DNA from: GCA-2720975 sp964467985
Lineage (GTDB): Bacteria; Planctomycetota; UBA1135; GCA-002686595
Direction: 5' to 3'
NCBI GenBank assembly: GCA_964467985.1
Contig: CAYXTP010000009.1
Location: forward strand, 133,347-197,346
Length of the DNA: 64,000 bases
Numbering within the stretch: position 1 is the stretch's first letter; the number at the start of each line of letters is the position of its first letter. The position numbers and the translations under genes were made by a program. The notes below the pieces were generated by a model that saw nothing but the letters and a program-made list of their open reading frames with translations, made no database searches and had not been told where the DNA came from. Shown piece after piece: positions 35,801 to 44,937 of the stretch.

Positions 35801-38800
35801 CGAGAGAACTGCACTTGGCCGTCCTGCAACGGCGCTCCCGCTGGGGCGGCACCTGGGCTGAGGACGTGATCGAAGAGAAGACCCTCCAGACAGCTGAGGA
35901 CGGTACGGCCCTTTGGACCCTGGCTCTTGAGAAGGGCGGACAGTACATCCTGCGCGCGACTGGTGAGGACCGCTTTGGAAACACGATCAGCGCGGAGCAC
36001 GCCCTATTCGTGTCTGGATCGGACGACTCCGTGCGCCTTCGCATGTTGACCGACTCGACGCAGACAGAAGTGGGCCAGACCCTCTCCTTGGACCTCTTGA
36101 ACCGCGCAGGTCCTGGATTGGCACTGATCACCTTCGAAGGAGAGTCGATCATCGACTATCGCCTGGTTCAACTCGCATCCGATCACAACGAGATCGAGCT
36201 CGAGGTCGATGACAAGCACTTCCCCAATTTCCGGGTTTCGGCTGCCTTCATGCTGGGCAACGAGTTCTTTGAGGCCGCCACGGATCTCGAAGTGGAGCGG
36301 GCATTGACGGTCAAAGTAACCCCCGCTCAAGAGACGGTTCAACCAGGAGAGTCCTTGCGCGTGGATATTGAAGTCACGGACCAACTAGGCCGACCCGTCG
36401 AAGCTGAGCTCTGCTTGGCGATCGTCGACGCGGCCCTCTTTCATCGGTTCCCCGACAACGCCCCGGCGATGGTGTCGTTCTTCGAGCAGGGGGCCCACCG
36501 GGACGCGGGCCTGCGCACGGCGACTTCTTGCACGTTCAGCTATCAGGGCCGGACGGTGCGCGTGGACGAGGACATCCTCGCAGAGAATCTCCGCCGCGCG
36601 GGTGAGGCCCAGTGGGCCGAGGATATGGAACAGACCGTGGATCGACTTCGGGGACTGGGCTACGCAGCAAGAGATGGGGTGGCTTCCCAAGAAAGGAGAA
36701 ATGCGTTCCGATCCCAAGTCAGTGGCGGCCTGCAGCTAAACGAACCCACGGCGGTGACCAACCTGGGCGTTCAATTGGACACTAAGGCTCTGGGGAAGCT
36801 CGCCGAGCTAGGGTACGCGGGTGGCGGCGGGGGTGGTGACGCGGTCGTCTCCGATAGCCTCCCCAACTCCCGCTCCTTTGGCCGCGAACGCGGTCGCTAC
36901 GACCTGCACAGCAAGAAATCCAAAGCGGACCGGGGCCTAGCCTCTGACCCTTTGATGTTCGACGCTGACACGGCCTTCTGGTCACCCGCCGTGGTCACCG
37001 ACGATCAAGGTCGGGCCAGCCTCGACATCACTCTGCCGGAGAAGGCAACCCGCTGGCGTATCACGGGGCGCGGCGTAAGCACCTCCACGCTTGTTGGAGA
37101 AACGCGTTCCACGTTCGTCACACGCTCCGACTTCTTCGTTGAGTTGATCGTGCCCGCCTCTTGTGTGGAGGGCGACGCCCCGCGCATTCGCGCCCGCGTC
37201 CACAACCTCACGGGCGAGGAAGGCACGGCCCGCCTGTCGTTACGAGTCAGCACCGACGAGGGCATCCGGGTCGTTCCCGCCGAGATCGAATTGGGCACGG
37301 GAGCCTTGGTGGACTACACCTTCCCCGCCCTCGAAGCCCTACCCGCTTCCAATCACACCCTCGAACTGTCCGCCGATGTGCGACTCGCTAGCGGAGACCG
37401 CATCGAGAGCCGCACGCGCGAAGACATGTCCGTGCGGCCCTGGGGTTTGGAGTTCAGTTCCTCCCACAGTGGGCCTATTGCCGATTCAAGCACCTTCTGG
37501 CTGGAGCTGCCCGGGGGCCGCAAGTACGGCGAACGCAAGCTGGATCTCTACGTCGGACCCAGTCTCAACCGCTGGCTCATCGATGAGGCCTTTGGCCGCC
37601 TGGGGTTCCTGCAATCGAACCTGCACCTCGGGGGCGTGTCTCAATCGGCTACGGCCGCCGATCTGCGCGGCGCCTTGGCGGTCCTGGCCAACTTGGGCCG
37701 AAGCGGGCGCCGCGGGCATCCCGAGTACGCCGCCCTGCACTCTCGCGCCCAAGGTCTGGCCGCCAGCCTGGTCGCTTCCCAACGCAATGACGGTGGCTGG
37801 CGCTGGCTTGGGAGAGGCGGTCGTTCGACAGCGCAAACGAGTGCCGACGTCCTGATCGCACTGGGCGCAGCCCGCAATGAAGGTCTGGAGTTGCCTCCCA
37901 ACACAATCAACTCGGCGGTGAGCTATCTGCAGAAGTCATTCCAAGCGCTGCCCGGTCGGACTGACGAGCTCAAGGCAACCCTCACGCACGCCCTCGCCTC
38001 CGTCGGCCAAGGTGATTTTGGCGCGGCCAATCGACTCTTCCGGGAACGCAACCAACTATCGCCCGCCGCCCTCGCCCACCTGTGTCTGGCCTTTGTGCAC
38101 ATGCAGCGCGATCCGATGGCGGCAGAAGTGGCGCGTCTACTCGAAGCGGAGATGGAAGTGTCCAGCAACGCAAATGCTGCTGCACCCGAGGCCTTCTGTT
38201 CCGTCAGCGGCAACAAAGGCTGGAGCCGTTCACGCCTGGGCATGACGGCCTTGGCCTTGTCCGCCCTGCAGCAGTCCCTGCCCAGTTCGCCCAAGATCGG
38301 CGAAGCTGCCAACTATCTCCTCTCCCACCGTCCCTGGGCTGCGGACGCCGGTCGCGGTCTTGCCGTGGTGGCCATGGCGGAGCAGTCGCGCAATGCTGAC
38401 CGACCCCAGGATGACGCTGTCATTCGAGTCCAGGTCGCGGGTTTGGAGGCCGAGAGGATCGAACTCAAGGCGCGCGGGACGGGCAGGTTCTTGTCCATCC
38501 CCCTAGGAGAAGTGGGTGACAGGCGCGTGCGTGTCGATCTGCAGCGGACGGGCGGTGGACAGCCGCAATTCAGCGCAGTGCTAACCGGCTTCTCCACGTC
38601 CATTCAAAAATCGCGCAGAGGCGAGCAGGCCTTCCGGCTAACGCTTGAGCACTACCTGGCCAAGGCTCCGTTGTTCGACGGCCGCGCGCTGCCTACGGGC
38701 TTCGGGGTGCTGCGCAGTTACGAGAGCCAGTGGCGCAACATGGTCAAGACTTTGGAGAGCGGATCCCTGACCCAGGTGCAACTGTTCATGCAGCGAGACG

Positions 38801-40875
38801 ATGTCCAGGCGCAGGAAGACGCTGACTACCTCGTGCTCGAAGTCCCGCTGCCCGCCGGGGCGCGGCTCCTGGAAGGTAGTTTACAGGGAGGTCTCGGTAC
38901 CCATGAAGTCCGCGGGGGATCCATCTTCGTCCCCATCGGTCCCATGCGCGGTGCCGCCGCGATTACCTTCGATCTTGTGGGAGCCATTGCGGGGGACTAC
39001 AGGGTTCTGCCGCCCGTTCTGCGCAGCGCGTACGAACCGGAACGCTTCGCCATTGGAGACAGCCACCAGCTCACCGTGTTGCAAAAAGGTGAGAGCAGTT
39101 CAGACGAGTACCGCCCCACTCCCGACGAGCTATTTCACCACGGGCGCGAACTCTATCGGGCCGGTGCCTCCGACTTGGCCCACGAGAAGCTCAGCGCCTT
39201 GTACGACGGGTTCGGCTCGATCATGCGTGATGGCCAGCTCAAGGAAACGGCCAACATGCTCCTGTACCTGTCGATCGGCCGCAATGACCCGAGTGCTATC
39301 GTGAAGTACTTCGAAGTAATCAAGGAGAAGGACCCGCAGCTCTATATTCCGTTCGAAGAGGTCGTGGCAATTGGGCGCGCGTACCGGGAGCTCGGTGAAT
39401 TCGAGCGCGCCCTTCTGATCTTCGTTGCAACCATCGAGGAGACTTTCGGCAAGGACCTCAAGGTCGCAGGGGCCCTGCGCGAACAGGGCGAGCGAGCGGG
39501 AGCACTCGATACGCTCGAACAGCTCTGTCGAGAATACCCGGATACATCCAACGTGATCGACACATGGTTGACGCTCTCCGACGAGATGCTCTTGGCGGCC
39601 AAGGACGCACACCGAGATCCTGGGCTGAAGAAGGCCGGGCGCACGCGGGCCAGCCTGACCGAGGATGGGATCCTGCTACTGCGACGCCTCTTGGCCATGC
39701 ATCCAACGGGCCCCTCGACTCCTGCTGCCGGCCTGAACCTGGTCAGCGCCTATCTCGCGCTTGAAGATCGTGAGACGACCTCGGCCCTGGCTGGGGACAT
39801 GGCCACGCTCTTCGAAGATCCCCGCTATGCGGACGCCTTCCTGTACACGCGGGCCGTTGCTGAGTGGCACCTCGATCGTGAGGAGGAGTCCATCCGGTTG
39901 TTGGAGCGGATCGTGGACGCTGAATACAAAGACGAGCGCGGGAATGTCTCCCATTCGGAGAACCGCGACCTGGCTCTCTACATCCTGGGGCAGATCTACC
40001 ACGCGCGGCGCGACCCGGATCGAGCGAGCGAGTACTACGAGCGCGTTGAGGGTCTGTTCTCCGATGCGGCCGAAGCCCTGGCCGGGTTCGCCGAGCGCCG
40101 GCTGGCCCTGGATGAAATTACCACCGCCCAACCCGGCGAGGCACCGGTTCTGACCCTGCACCACAAGAACTTGGAGCGGGTCGAAATCCTGGTCTACAAA
40201 GTGGATCTGATGACCCTCTACCTGCGGGAGAAGAACCTCACGAATGTGACGTCCATCAACCTGGCGGGAATTTCTCCAACCCTACGCCAGACTGTCGAGC
40301 TCCGTTCCGGCAACACGCTGCGTGAAGAGCAAACCGAAGCCCGTCTGGACCTGACCGACCCGGGGGCGTACCTCGTGATTTGCCGAGGCATGAGCCTGCA
40401 CACGTCGGGTCTGGTGCTGATCACCCAACTGGAATTGGACGTGCATGCCGACCAGCAGTCGGGCCGCATCCGGGTGCAGGCCACGAGCACCGAAGACCAG
40501 CGCTACTTGCACGAAGTCGACGTGCGCGTCATCGGCTCGGGCAACAACTCCTTCACCTCAGGCGAAACGGACCCGAGAGGCATCTTCGTCGCGGACGGAG
40601 TGCGTGGAGCAGCAACCGTGATTGCCAAACATGGAGAATCCCACTACGCATTCCACCGCGGCACTCAATTGCTGGCCCAGGCGCCCGCTCCCAGCAGGCG
40701 ACCCGCTGAGCAGACGCTCCAGATGGGTGATTCCTTCGGCGCCCAGATGGGAACCGAGGCCTACTTCTCGAACGTGATGGGCATGAACCGCGCAATCCAA
40801 GGACAACGCGGTGGAAAATTACAGGAGATGATGCAGAGGGAACGAAAAGGAGTTCAGGTTTTGTCGGTCAAGTAG
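32827..40875 (+). CDS. Giant exported TPR / alpha-2-macroglobulin family protein
   Basis: 2682 residues with a signal peptide (LSSCLVLAFLVLPAAAY). Residues about 40-550 are TPR-like (ALALLRTIESQFPESDW, YRKVLELDTPRDRQ, AVSDYAEYTRKYPSG). An MG-type beta module follows at 555-720. Residues about 750-1330 are further MG domains with the typical TDRTAYQPGDSVRLRAIVR. The A2M signature lies at about 1383-1416 (FWSPAVVTDDQGRAS, LPEKATRWRITGRG), and then a thioester-domain-like alpha-toroid at about 1577-1830. The Cys-Gly-Glu-Gln thioester motif is missing (the region reads LNRWLIDEAFGRLGF), so it cannot trap proteases covalently. A second TPR block (about 2090-2430) is followed by another copy of the MG module (2441-2590). 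Probable envelope surveillance or scaffold protein. Confidence 0.88.
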   Translation: MVSMSRLSSCLVLAFLVLPAAAYSGGEEDSRGAVPEALRADLMHQRWSAALDRLGKLRHDQPADADLWIYLSAVARDRSGQDEAALALLRTIESQFPESDWVHKARFRQAEILRARGDFEAAERIYEQGLARLRSNERQGELGDIYLGFADDLSTPPEDARPDEGNLDYGRAVELYRKVLELDTPRDRQDRATFRAAWCLEKMGNASGAVQAYGAYLDKFAAERQHPLHPNFQPGTQVWEARLRLGINEQANGQAAGARRTLEDLCVDLSEFLSGAGVGEAERAQLTAMHGQARYRVALTYGNDRNSSLLSITNLKSFLEAFPTHEWATRAAFEIATRYQGAGFWSEAVDGYRAVAEWPRPAGAATEVLEEHARLTTLALYSRGVILQGQERFDEAVSDYAEYTRKYPSGPNWSDCQRGIVDCAYQRGSALRKRELFDEARQAWEVFLADHPLDDRVQQVQFDLGSLLVEKAALTREGDEEADVSETLQAAVTRWLRLADKYPGSQHASQALYMSGLQLELELDDLARAIEVYRRCDFGPSAGAAQARLAGMTEPSLDLRTERIWRSNETPRVSLRLRNIEEYEVKLYRLDLEAYFRKHLTHRNIEDLDLDLIAPDERREESVENYREYAPLERDVELDFDGPGVWAVAVTAGELRSTTLVVRSDVEIIVKSSRREVFVFAQDMRLGQPAPGVQVLVGIPQGEDQSILEQLTTGEDGIARLELDALLDASELRLLALRDGHFASNGLTLQGLNLSQGLSPRAHITTDRTAYQPGDSVRLRAIVREVQAGSFTFREGDVYRVSVLDSRGRPLFNKGLPLSAYGTLNHAFALPAQAPLGQYSVLVEGPTLPRTSGTFQVDEYQLQKVELTFEHERSVFYRGEEIEITAQARFYYGEPVISSPLVVTLPDGRQVDMETDADGQAQFTIQTRDFPNEGPLHFRAHLRAENVSTAGQVYLATRGFRTQLTTDKDVVLAGDSFAVNVKTTTADGEGCSRELHLAVLQRRSRWGGTWAEDVIEEKTLQTAEDGTALWTLALEKGGQYILRATGEDRFGNTISAEHALFVSGSDDSVRLRMLTDSTQTEVGQTLSLDLLNRAGPGLALITFEGESIIDYRLVQLASDHNEIELEVDDKHFPNFRVSAAFMLGNEFFEAATDLEVERALTVKVTPAQETVQPGESLRVDIEVTDQLGRPVEAELCLAIVDAALFHRFPDNAPAMVSFFEQGAHRDAGLRTATSCTFSYQGRTVRVDEDILAENLRRAGEAQWAEDMEQTVDRLRGLGYAARDGVASQERRNAFRSQVSGGLQLNEPTAVTNLGVQLDTKALGKLAELGYAGGGGGGDAVVSDSLPNSRSFGRERGRYDLHSKKSKADRGLASDPLMFDADTAFWSPAVVTDDQGRASLDITLPEKATRWRITGRGVSTSTLVGETRSTFVTRSDFFVELIVPASCVEGDAPRIRARVHNLTGEEGTARLSLRVSTDEGIRVVPAEIELGTGALVDYTFPALEALPASNHTLELSADVRLASGDRIESRTREDMSVRPWGLEFSSSHSGPIADSSTFWLELPGGRKYGERKLDLYVGPSLNRWLIDEAFGRLGFLQSNLHLGGVSQSATAADLRGALAVLANLGRSGRRGHPEYAALHSRAQGLAASLVASQRNDGGWRWLGRGGRSTAQTSADVLIALGAARNEGLELPPNTINSAVSYLQKSFQALPGRTDELKATLTHALASVGQGDFGAANRLFRERNQLSPAALAHLCLAFVHMQRDPMAAEVARLLEAEMEVSSNANAAAPEAFCSVSGNKGWSRSRLGMTALALSALQQSLPSSPKIGEAANYLLSHRPWAADAGRGLAVVAMAEQSRNADRPQDDAVIRVQVAGLEAERIELKARGTGRFLSIPLGEVGDRRVRVDLQRTGGGQPQFSAVLTGFSTSIQKSRRGEQAFRLTLEHYLAKAPLFDGRALPTGFGVLRSYESQWRNMVKTLESGSLTQVQLFMQRDDVQAQEDADYLVLEVPLPAGARLLEGSLQGGLGTHEVRGGSIFVPIGPMRGAAAITFDLVGAIAGDYRVLPPVLRSAYEPERFAIGDSHQLTVLQKGESSSDEYRPTPDELFHHGRELYRAGASDLAHEKLSALYDGFGSIMRDGQLKETANMLLYLSIGRNDPSAIVKYFEVIKEKDPQLYIPFEEVVAIGRAYRELGEFERALLIFVATIEETFGKDLKVAGALREQGERAGALDTLEQLCREYPDTSNVIDTWLTLSDEMLLAAKDAHRDPGLKKAGRTRASLTEDGILLLRRLLAMHPTGPSTPAAGLNLVSAYLALEDRETTSALAGDMATLFEDPRYADAFLYTRAVAEWHLDREEESIRLLERIVDAEYKDERGNVSHSENRDLALYILGQIYHARRDPDRASEYYERVEGLFSDAAEALAGFAERRLALDEITTAQPGEAPVLTLHHKNLERVEILVYKVDLMTLYLREKNLTNVTSINLAGISPTLRQTVELRSGNTLREEQTEARLDLTDPGAYLVICRGMSLHTSGLVLITQLELDVHADQQSGRIRVQATSTEDQRYLHEVDVRVIGSGNNSFTSGETDPRGIFVADGVRGAATVIAKHGESHYAFHRGTQLLAQAPAPSRRPAEQTLQMGDSFGAQMGTEAYFSNVMGMNRAIQGQRGGKLQEMMQRERKGVQVLSVK
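34492..34960 (+). repeat. N-terminal copy of duplicated MG module in the macroglobulin protein
   Basis: Encodes residues about 555-711. RNIEEYEVKLYRLDLEAYF and the downstream LDLIAPDE / DGPGVWAV pattern match the C-terminal copy at 40147-40600 in order and spacing. Each copy follows a TPR block. Confidence 0.6.
40147..40600 (+). repeat. C-terminal copy of duplicated MG module in the macroglobulin protein
   Basis: Encodes residues about 2441-2590. KNLERVEILVYKVDLMTLY, then INLAGISP, then DPGAYLVICRG parallel the N-terminal copy (KLYRLDLEAYF, LDLIAPDE, GPGVWAVAV). Similarity is visible by eye at protein level only, so the duplication is old. Confidence 0.6.
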
Positions 40876-40905
40876 GGATACTCTGCCGCCCAGCCGTCTC
40901 CCGCC

Positions 40906-42279
40906 ATGACCCACTCTCTCCGTATGCCTCCTCTCCGGTCGCTGCAACTGATTGCCCTTGGATTGCTGGGGGGCTGCGGGGGCGACTCCAGTCCGGGGAG
41001 TGGGCCACAGAACTCGATTCAGCCTCCCGATGTTGTGGTCATCCTCTTGGACACATTGAGAGCCGACGTGCTCAGTTTCTATGGGGCTGAAGAAGAGCGG
41101 GCCCCCTATTTGGCCCAACTCGCGGCGGGCGGCACCGTGTTCGAGAACGCCTTCTCAACCTCCACGTGGACCGCGCCCTCAACGGCTTCGATGCTGACGG
41201 GCGTGTATCCCGATAGGCACGGGGTGACGCGTGGGTTCTTGGCGCAATTCCGCGAAGGTGACGCGGTCAGCGAGGAAGTGCTGGGACAGATGGAACTGCT
41301 AGCCATTTCGTCGGATGTGCCCACCATGGCTGAGCGCTTCAAGCAGGCTGGGTACAACACCTTTGCTTTGGCGTCGAACGTGAACATTGGCCCGGAAATG
41401 GCCTTCGACCGGGGCTTTGACGAGTTCGAACGGCACGATCTGGAACCGGCCAAGTTCCTTCGTGACCGCCTACTGGCCATGCGCTCACGCATCGAAGCAA
41501 CCGACGCTCCCAGCTTCCTGTACTTGCATTTCAACGATGTGCACAAGCCCTATGAGCGTCGGCTGCGATTCTATCGACCCGGCGAAAACAGGGATGAGAC
41601 GGCCGAATACCTGGAGCGCTATCGCAGCGAGCTTGGCTACCTCGACAGTTTCCTTGCGCGCATCCACAAGGCCATGGGCTTCGACGACGACACGCTAATT
41701 GTCGTGGTCGCCGATCACGGCGAGGAGTTCCGCGAACACGGTCAGCTGTATCACGAATTCACGCTGCACGTGGAGCTGAATCACATCCCGTTTCTGATCC
41801 GTGCGCCTGGCCTGCGGGTCGCTCCGGGACGTGTTCGCGAGAACGTCTCGCTGATCGACGTCGTCCCCACCATTTTTGACCTGATCGGCTTGCAGGCACC
41901 GGCTGATTTGGATGGCCGCTCACTGGCTCCATTTTGCCGCAGCGAGGACAAGCGCAAGGGCCTGCGCGCTGAAAGCGAAGCCCTCACCCAGCGCCCCCTG
42001 ATCTTGCACCGCTTCGAAGACGGCGAGCACTTGTGGGGCGTGATTCTCGACAATTGGAAGTTGATCCAGTCCCATCTGGGAGTCTTGCTCTACAACCTCG
42101 CTGAGGATCCTGAGGAGCAAAACAACATAGCGGATAGCCACATGCCGCTCGTACAGCAACTCATCGCGCACCTTGATGAGCACCGCAACCGCGGGTCCAA
42201 TCCCCAGTCCATGCGTACCCAGGTCGACATCGACCAGGATCTGCTCGATCGCCTCAAAGCAATCGGATACGTCAAGTAG
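40906..42279 (+). CDS. Sulfatase-fold hydrolase lipoprotein with Thr at the nucleophile site
   Basis: 457 residues. The signal peptide ends in a lipobox (LLGGC). Metal ligands are present: LLDTLRAD (Asp49) and VVADHGEEF (Asp270, His271). The active-site block is WTAPSTASMLTG with Thr89 where sulfatases have the Cys or Ser converted to formylglycine. A Thr nucleophile is used by phosphotransferase relatives such as LtaS and EptA, so it may cleave or transfer phosphate-type groups rather than sulfate. Starts 30 bp after the macroglobulin gene and may share its transcript. The end is convergent with the next gene, four bases apart. Confidence 0.85.
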   Translation: MTHSLRMPPLRSLQLIALGLLGGCGGDSSPGSGPQNSIQPPDVVVILLDTLRADVLSFYGAEEERAPYLAQLAAGGTVFENAFSTSTWTAPSTASMLTGVYPDRHGVTRGFLAQFREGDAVSEEVLGQMELLAISSDVPTMAERFKQAGYNTFALASNVNIGPEMAFDRGFDEFERHDLEPAKFLRDRLLAMRSRIEATDAPSFLYLHFNDVHKPYERRLRFYRPGENRDETAEYLERYRSELGYLDSFLARIHKAMGFDDDTLIVVVADHGEEFREHGQLYHEFTLHVELNHIPFLIRAPGLRVAPGRVRENVSLIDVVPTIFDLIGLQAPADLDGRSLAPFCRSEDKRKGLRAESEALTQRPLILHRFEDGEHLWGVILDNWKLIQSHLGVLLYNLAEDPEEQNNIADSHMPLVQQLIAHLDEHRNRGSNPQSMRTQVDIDQDLLDRLKAIGYVK

Positions 42280-42283
42280 CGGG

Positions 42284-43657
42284 CTAGCGATCGCCCAGCC
42301 GGCGACGCTCTTCCGCCATCCAGGTTCGCATGCGCGCCAGGTCCTGCGCGAATTCGGGCAGGGACAGCACGTTTGTTCGCTCGTCAGGGTCTGCCTGCCT
42401 ATCGAACAGCAGTTCCTCGTGGCCTCCGTCGGCTTCGAATGAGATGTACTTAAGGCGCTCTTCCACCACCGCTCGCTCGACCATCCCCGTTTGCCCGCCG
42501 AAGCCCGGAGCCAGATACAAGAAACGCGCCCGCCCAGGTGTAGAGGGCTTGCGCAACAGGGGCACCATAGTTTGACCCTGAATGTCTGTTGGCACATCGA
42601 GCCCGCACACCTCGAGCACCGTCGGCAGAAGATCTTCGGTCAGTACGAGTTGGTCCAACAAACTACCCGCCTTGATCAGCTTGGGGAAGCGCATCATCAA
42701 GGGCACGTGAATGGACGGTTCATAGGAGAGTCCCTTTTGTTGCAGCCCGTGCTCGCCGAGTAACTGGCCATTGTCGGTGGTAGCGAGAACGAGGGTATTG
42801 TCCAGCTCTCCACTCGCACGCAAGGCGTCCAGCACGCGCTCCACGTTCTCATCTACCGAGAGCATCAGCTCCCAGTAGGCCCGCATGTCTTCAGCAAAAG
42901 CCAGCTTGTCGTCGATGGCGTGGCGCCCATCTGCGGTTCGCAGCCTGAGGTAGAACGCCGGTAGGCTGCTGGGGGGGTCCAAGGCGCTCGCCGGAAGGGG
43001 GGCTGGAACGTGAGACAGGGTCCCCTTGTGGCGCGCGGCCGGCGTCATGGGAACGTGCGGGTTCTTGAACGCTAGGGCGAGGAAGAAGGGCTCGTTGGAC
43101 TCGCGCTTCTCCCCCAGAAATTCCAGCGCATGGTCCGTCAAGCGGTCCGCCTGGAAGCCCTCGCTCTGCACGCTCTGTCCGTCCACATTGAACGCTTGAT
43201 CAAAGTGACTGCCCGGCCCCTCGTAGCTCACCCAGTGGTCGAATCCGCGCACTGGGCCTGCGCCGGGGTTGGGCAGGTGCCACTTGCCGATCCACGCGGT
43301 GCGGTAACCGGCGCCGTGCAGATGATCCGCCATGGATCGGTGTGCGCCGAACAGTCCAACTTCAGGGTGGTTGTTCCAGATCCCATGGGAAGTCGCGCAC
43401 TTGCCGGTCAGGAGCGCTGCGCGGCCCGGGCAACAGCGCGAGGTGCTGACGTAGGCGCGACGAAAGAGCGCTCCTTCGGCCGCAATGCTGTCCAACGCCG
43501 GAGTCTCGAGGTGCGGATTGCCGGTGACCGACATGCTGTCGTAGCGCTGGTCATCTGTGAAGATCAGCAACACATTGGGCCGTGACCGCGCGGGTTCATC
43601 GTGTGCGCAAGAGCCCAGCAGGGCACACACCAAGAGCGTGCCTGCCCACCTAGTCAT
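42284..43657 (-). CDS. Formylglycine-type sulfatase, lipoprotein
   Basis: 457 residues with a lipobox (LLGSC). VLLIFTDDQRYDS carries the metal-binding Asp pair (35, 36). The nucleophile motif CCPGRAALLTG has Cys75 in the C-x-P-S/G-R frame recognised by the formylglycine-generating enzyme, with Gly in place of Ser. TTDNGQLLGEHG holds the later metal ligands. The motif set is closest to N-acetylglucosamine-6-sulfatase-like or choline/aryl sulfatases that remove sulfate from glycans. Of the four sulfatase-fold genes here it is the only one with a standard active site. It overlaps the upstream sulfatase gene by 8 bp. Confidence 0.92.
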   Translation of the reverse strand: MTRWAGTLLVCALLGSCAHDEPARSRPNVLLIFTDDQRYDSMSVTGNPHLETPALDSIAAEGALFRRAYVSTSRCCPGRAALLTGKCATSHGIWNNHPEVGLFGAHRSMADHLHGAGYRTAWIGKWHLPNPGAGPVRGFDHWVSYEGPGSHFDQAFNVDGQSVQSEGFQADRLTDHALEFLGEKRESNEPFFLALAFKNPHVPMTPAARHKGTLSHVPAPLPASALDPPSSLPAFYLRLRTADGRHAIDDKLAFAEDMRAYWELMLSVDENVERVLDALRASGELDNTLVLATTDNGQLLGEHGLQQKGLSYEPSIHVPLMMRFPKLIKAGSLLDQLVLTEDLLPTVLEVCGLDVPTDIQGQTMVPLLRKPSTPGRARFLYLAPGFGGQTGMVERAVVEERLKYISFEADGGHEELLFDRQADPDERTNVLSLPEFAQDLARMRTWMAEERRRLGDR

Positions 43658-44924
43658 CGGTACCCACCAGCTCCTTGAGAGCGGATTCCAACAGGATCCG
43701 CCGCCCGCGATACGCCGAGTCTCCAGAGAGATCTCGGACTTCCCTTTGATCCTCCAATAGGTCGAAGAGGCGCACGCCCCCTGAGTCCACGTCCAAGATC
43801 AGCTTGTAGCGCTCATCCATCGCCGCCCGTTGACGTCTGATGCGATCGGTCTCGGCGAATAGGATCCTGAGCCCCTCGACCTCAAGGGACTGCATCGGGA
43901 CGCCGTCCAGTTCTTGAACGAATTCAATGCCAAGCATCTTGTAGAGCGTCGGAGCCAAGTCGATCAAGCTCGCAGCTACCTCGTTGATTCCTGGTTCCAC
44001 ACCCGGTCCGGCCAGCATGAGCGGCACGTGCACGAGCTCTTCATGCAGACTCAGACTGTCGCCTAGCCCGCCATGATCAAACAGCTCCACTCCGTGGGTT
44101 GAGGTCAAGACGATGAGAGTGTTCTCCTGCAGGCCACGTCGCTTGAGGCCGGCCAGTAGCCGCCCGACCTGCGTATCCACATACGCGAGTTCGGAGTCGT
44201 AGTGAGCGCGTAGCTCAGCCAAGTCCGCATCCTGCCATGTGTGCCGACCTCGCAGAAGATCACTCATGCCCAGGCCACCGGCCAGGGGGCCTTCATACTG
44301 GGGGTCACCGAATTCGAATCCCTGGATCGGCGCCCAGTCGTGCAAACAATCGGCGTAGTGAGCCACGAGAAAGAATGGGCGACCATCACTCTCATCCAGC
44401 TGGTCGAGTGCCGTGTCGGTTACACGCGCCGCACTCAAGCCCTTGGGCCAGGCCGATCGCTCCACCACGAACTGAAACGACTCAAAGCCCTCGCCCACGC
44501 CGGAGTTGGGGTTCAGGTAGGGGTGGCTCAGCACGGCGGACGTTCTGTAGCCCTGATCGGCGAGTACCGTCGCGAGCCCCATGTGAGCTGCGGACAAATG
44601 TTCGGCTTCCCCTCCCATGCCGAGATTGCTGGGGTACCGACCGGTGAGTAGGGCCGCAAAGGCAGGCCGGCTCCAAGGGGAGGGAGTCACCACATCGTCG
44701 AAGCGCAAGCCGACCTCCGCCAGGGCATCCATGTGGGGAGTGGTATCCAATGCGTAGCCGTAGCAACCCATGTGATCCGCCCGGGTTCCATCCAGAAGGA
44801 CAATGAGAACGTTGGGTTGTGCACTAGCGGCGCTCGAAATCTCTTGGGGCATGCAACTGCCAGCGACGCACATGCCAAAGAGGAGGGCCAGTGTGGTTCG
44901 CATGGGCTTGGCAGACTCGAACAT
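43650..44924 (-). CDS. Sulfatase-fold lipoprotein with non-standard active site (Ser, no metal Asp)
   Basis: 424 residues from ATG 44924 (an ATG at 44903 is equally possible). The lipobox is VAGSC. The fold is shown by VLIVLLDGTRADHMG, the ALLTGRYPS block, TLIVLTSTHGVELFDHGG and LVHVPLMLAGPG. The nucleophile position is Ser85 (SRPAFAALLTG) and lacks the Arg needed for formylglycine formation. The usual DHG metal motif reads THG. Activity as a classical sulfatase is doubtful. It lies 13 bp after the GT-C gene in a glycan operon. Confidence 0.82.
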   Translation of the reverse strand: MFESAKPMRTTLALLFGMCVAGSCMPQEISSAASAQPNVLIVLLDGTRADHMGCYGYALDTTPHMDALAEVGLRFDDVVTPSPWSRPAFAALLTGRYPSNLGMGGEAEHLSAAHMGLATVLADQGYRTSAVLSHPYLNPNSGVGEGFESFQFVVERSAWPKGLSAARVTDTALDQLDESDGRPFFLVAHYADCLHDWAPIQGFEFGDPQYEGPLAGGLGMSDLLRGRHTWQDADLAELRAHYDSELAYVDTQVGRLLAGLKRRGLQENTLIVLTSTHGVELFDHGGLGDSLSLHEELVHVPLMLAGPGVEPGINEVAASLIDLAPTLYKMLGIEFVQELDGVPMQSLEVEGLRILFAETDRIRRQRAAMDERYKLILDVDSGGVRLFDLLEDQREVRDLSGDSAYRGRRILLESALKELVGTDD

Positions 44925-44937
44925 GGATTGCGAGAGC

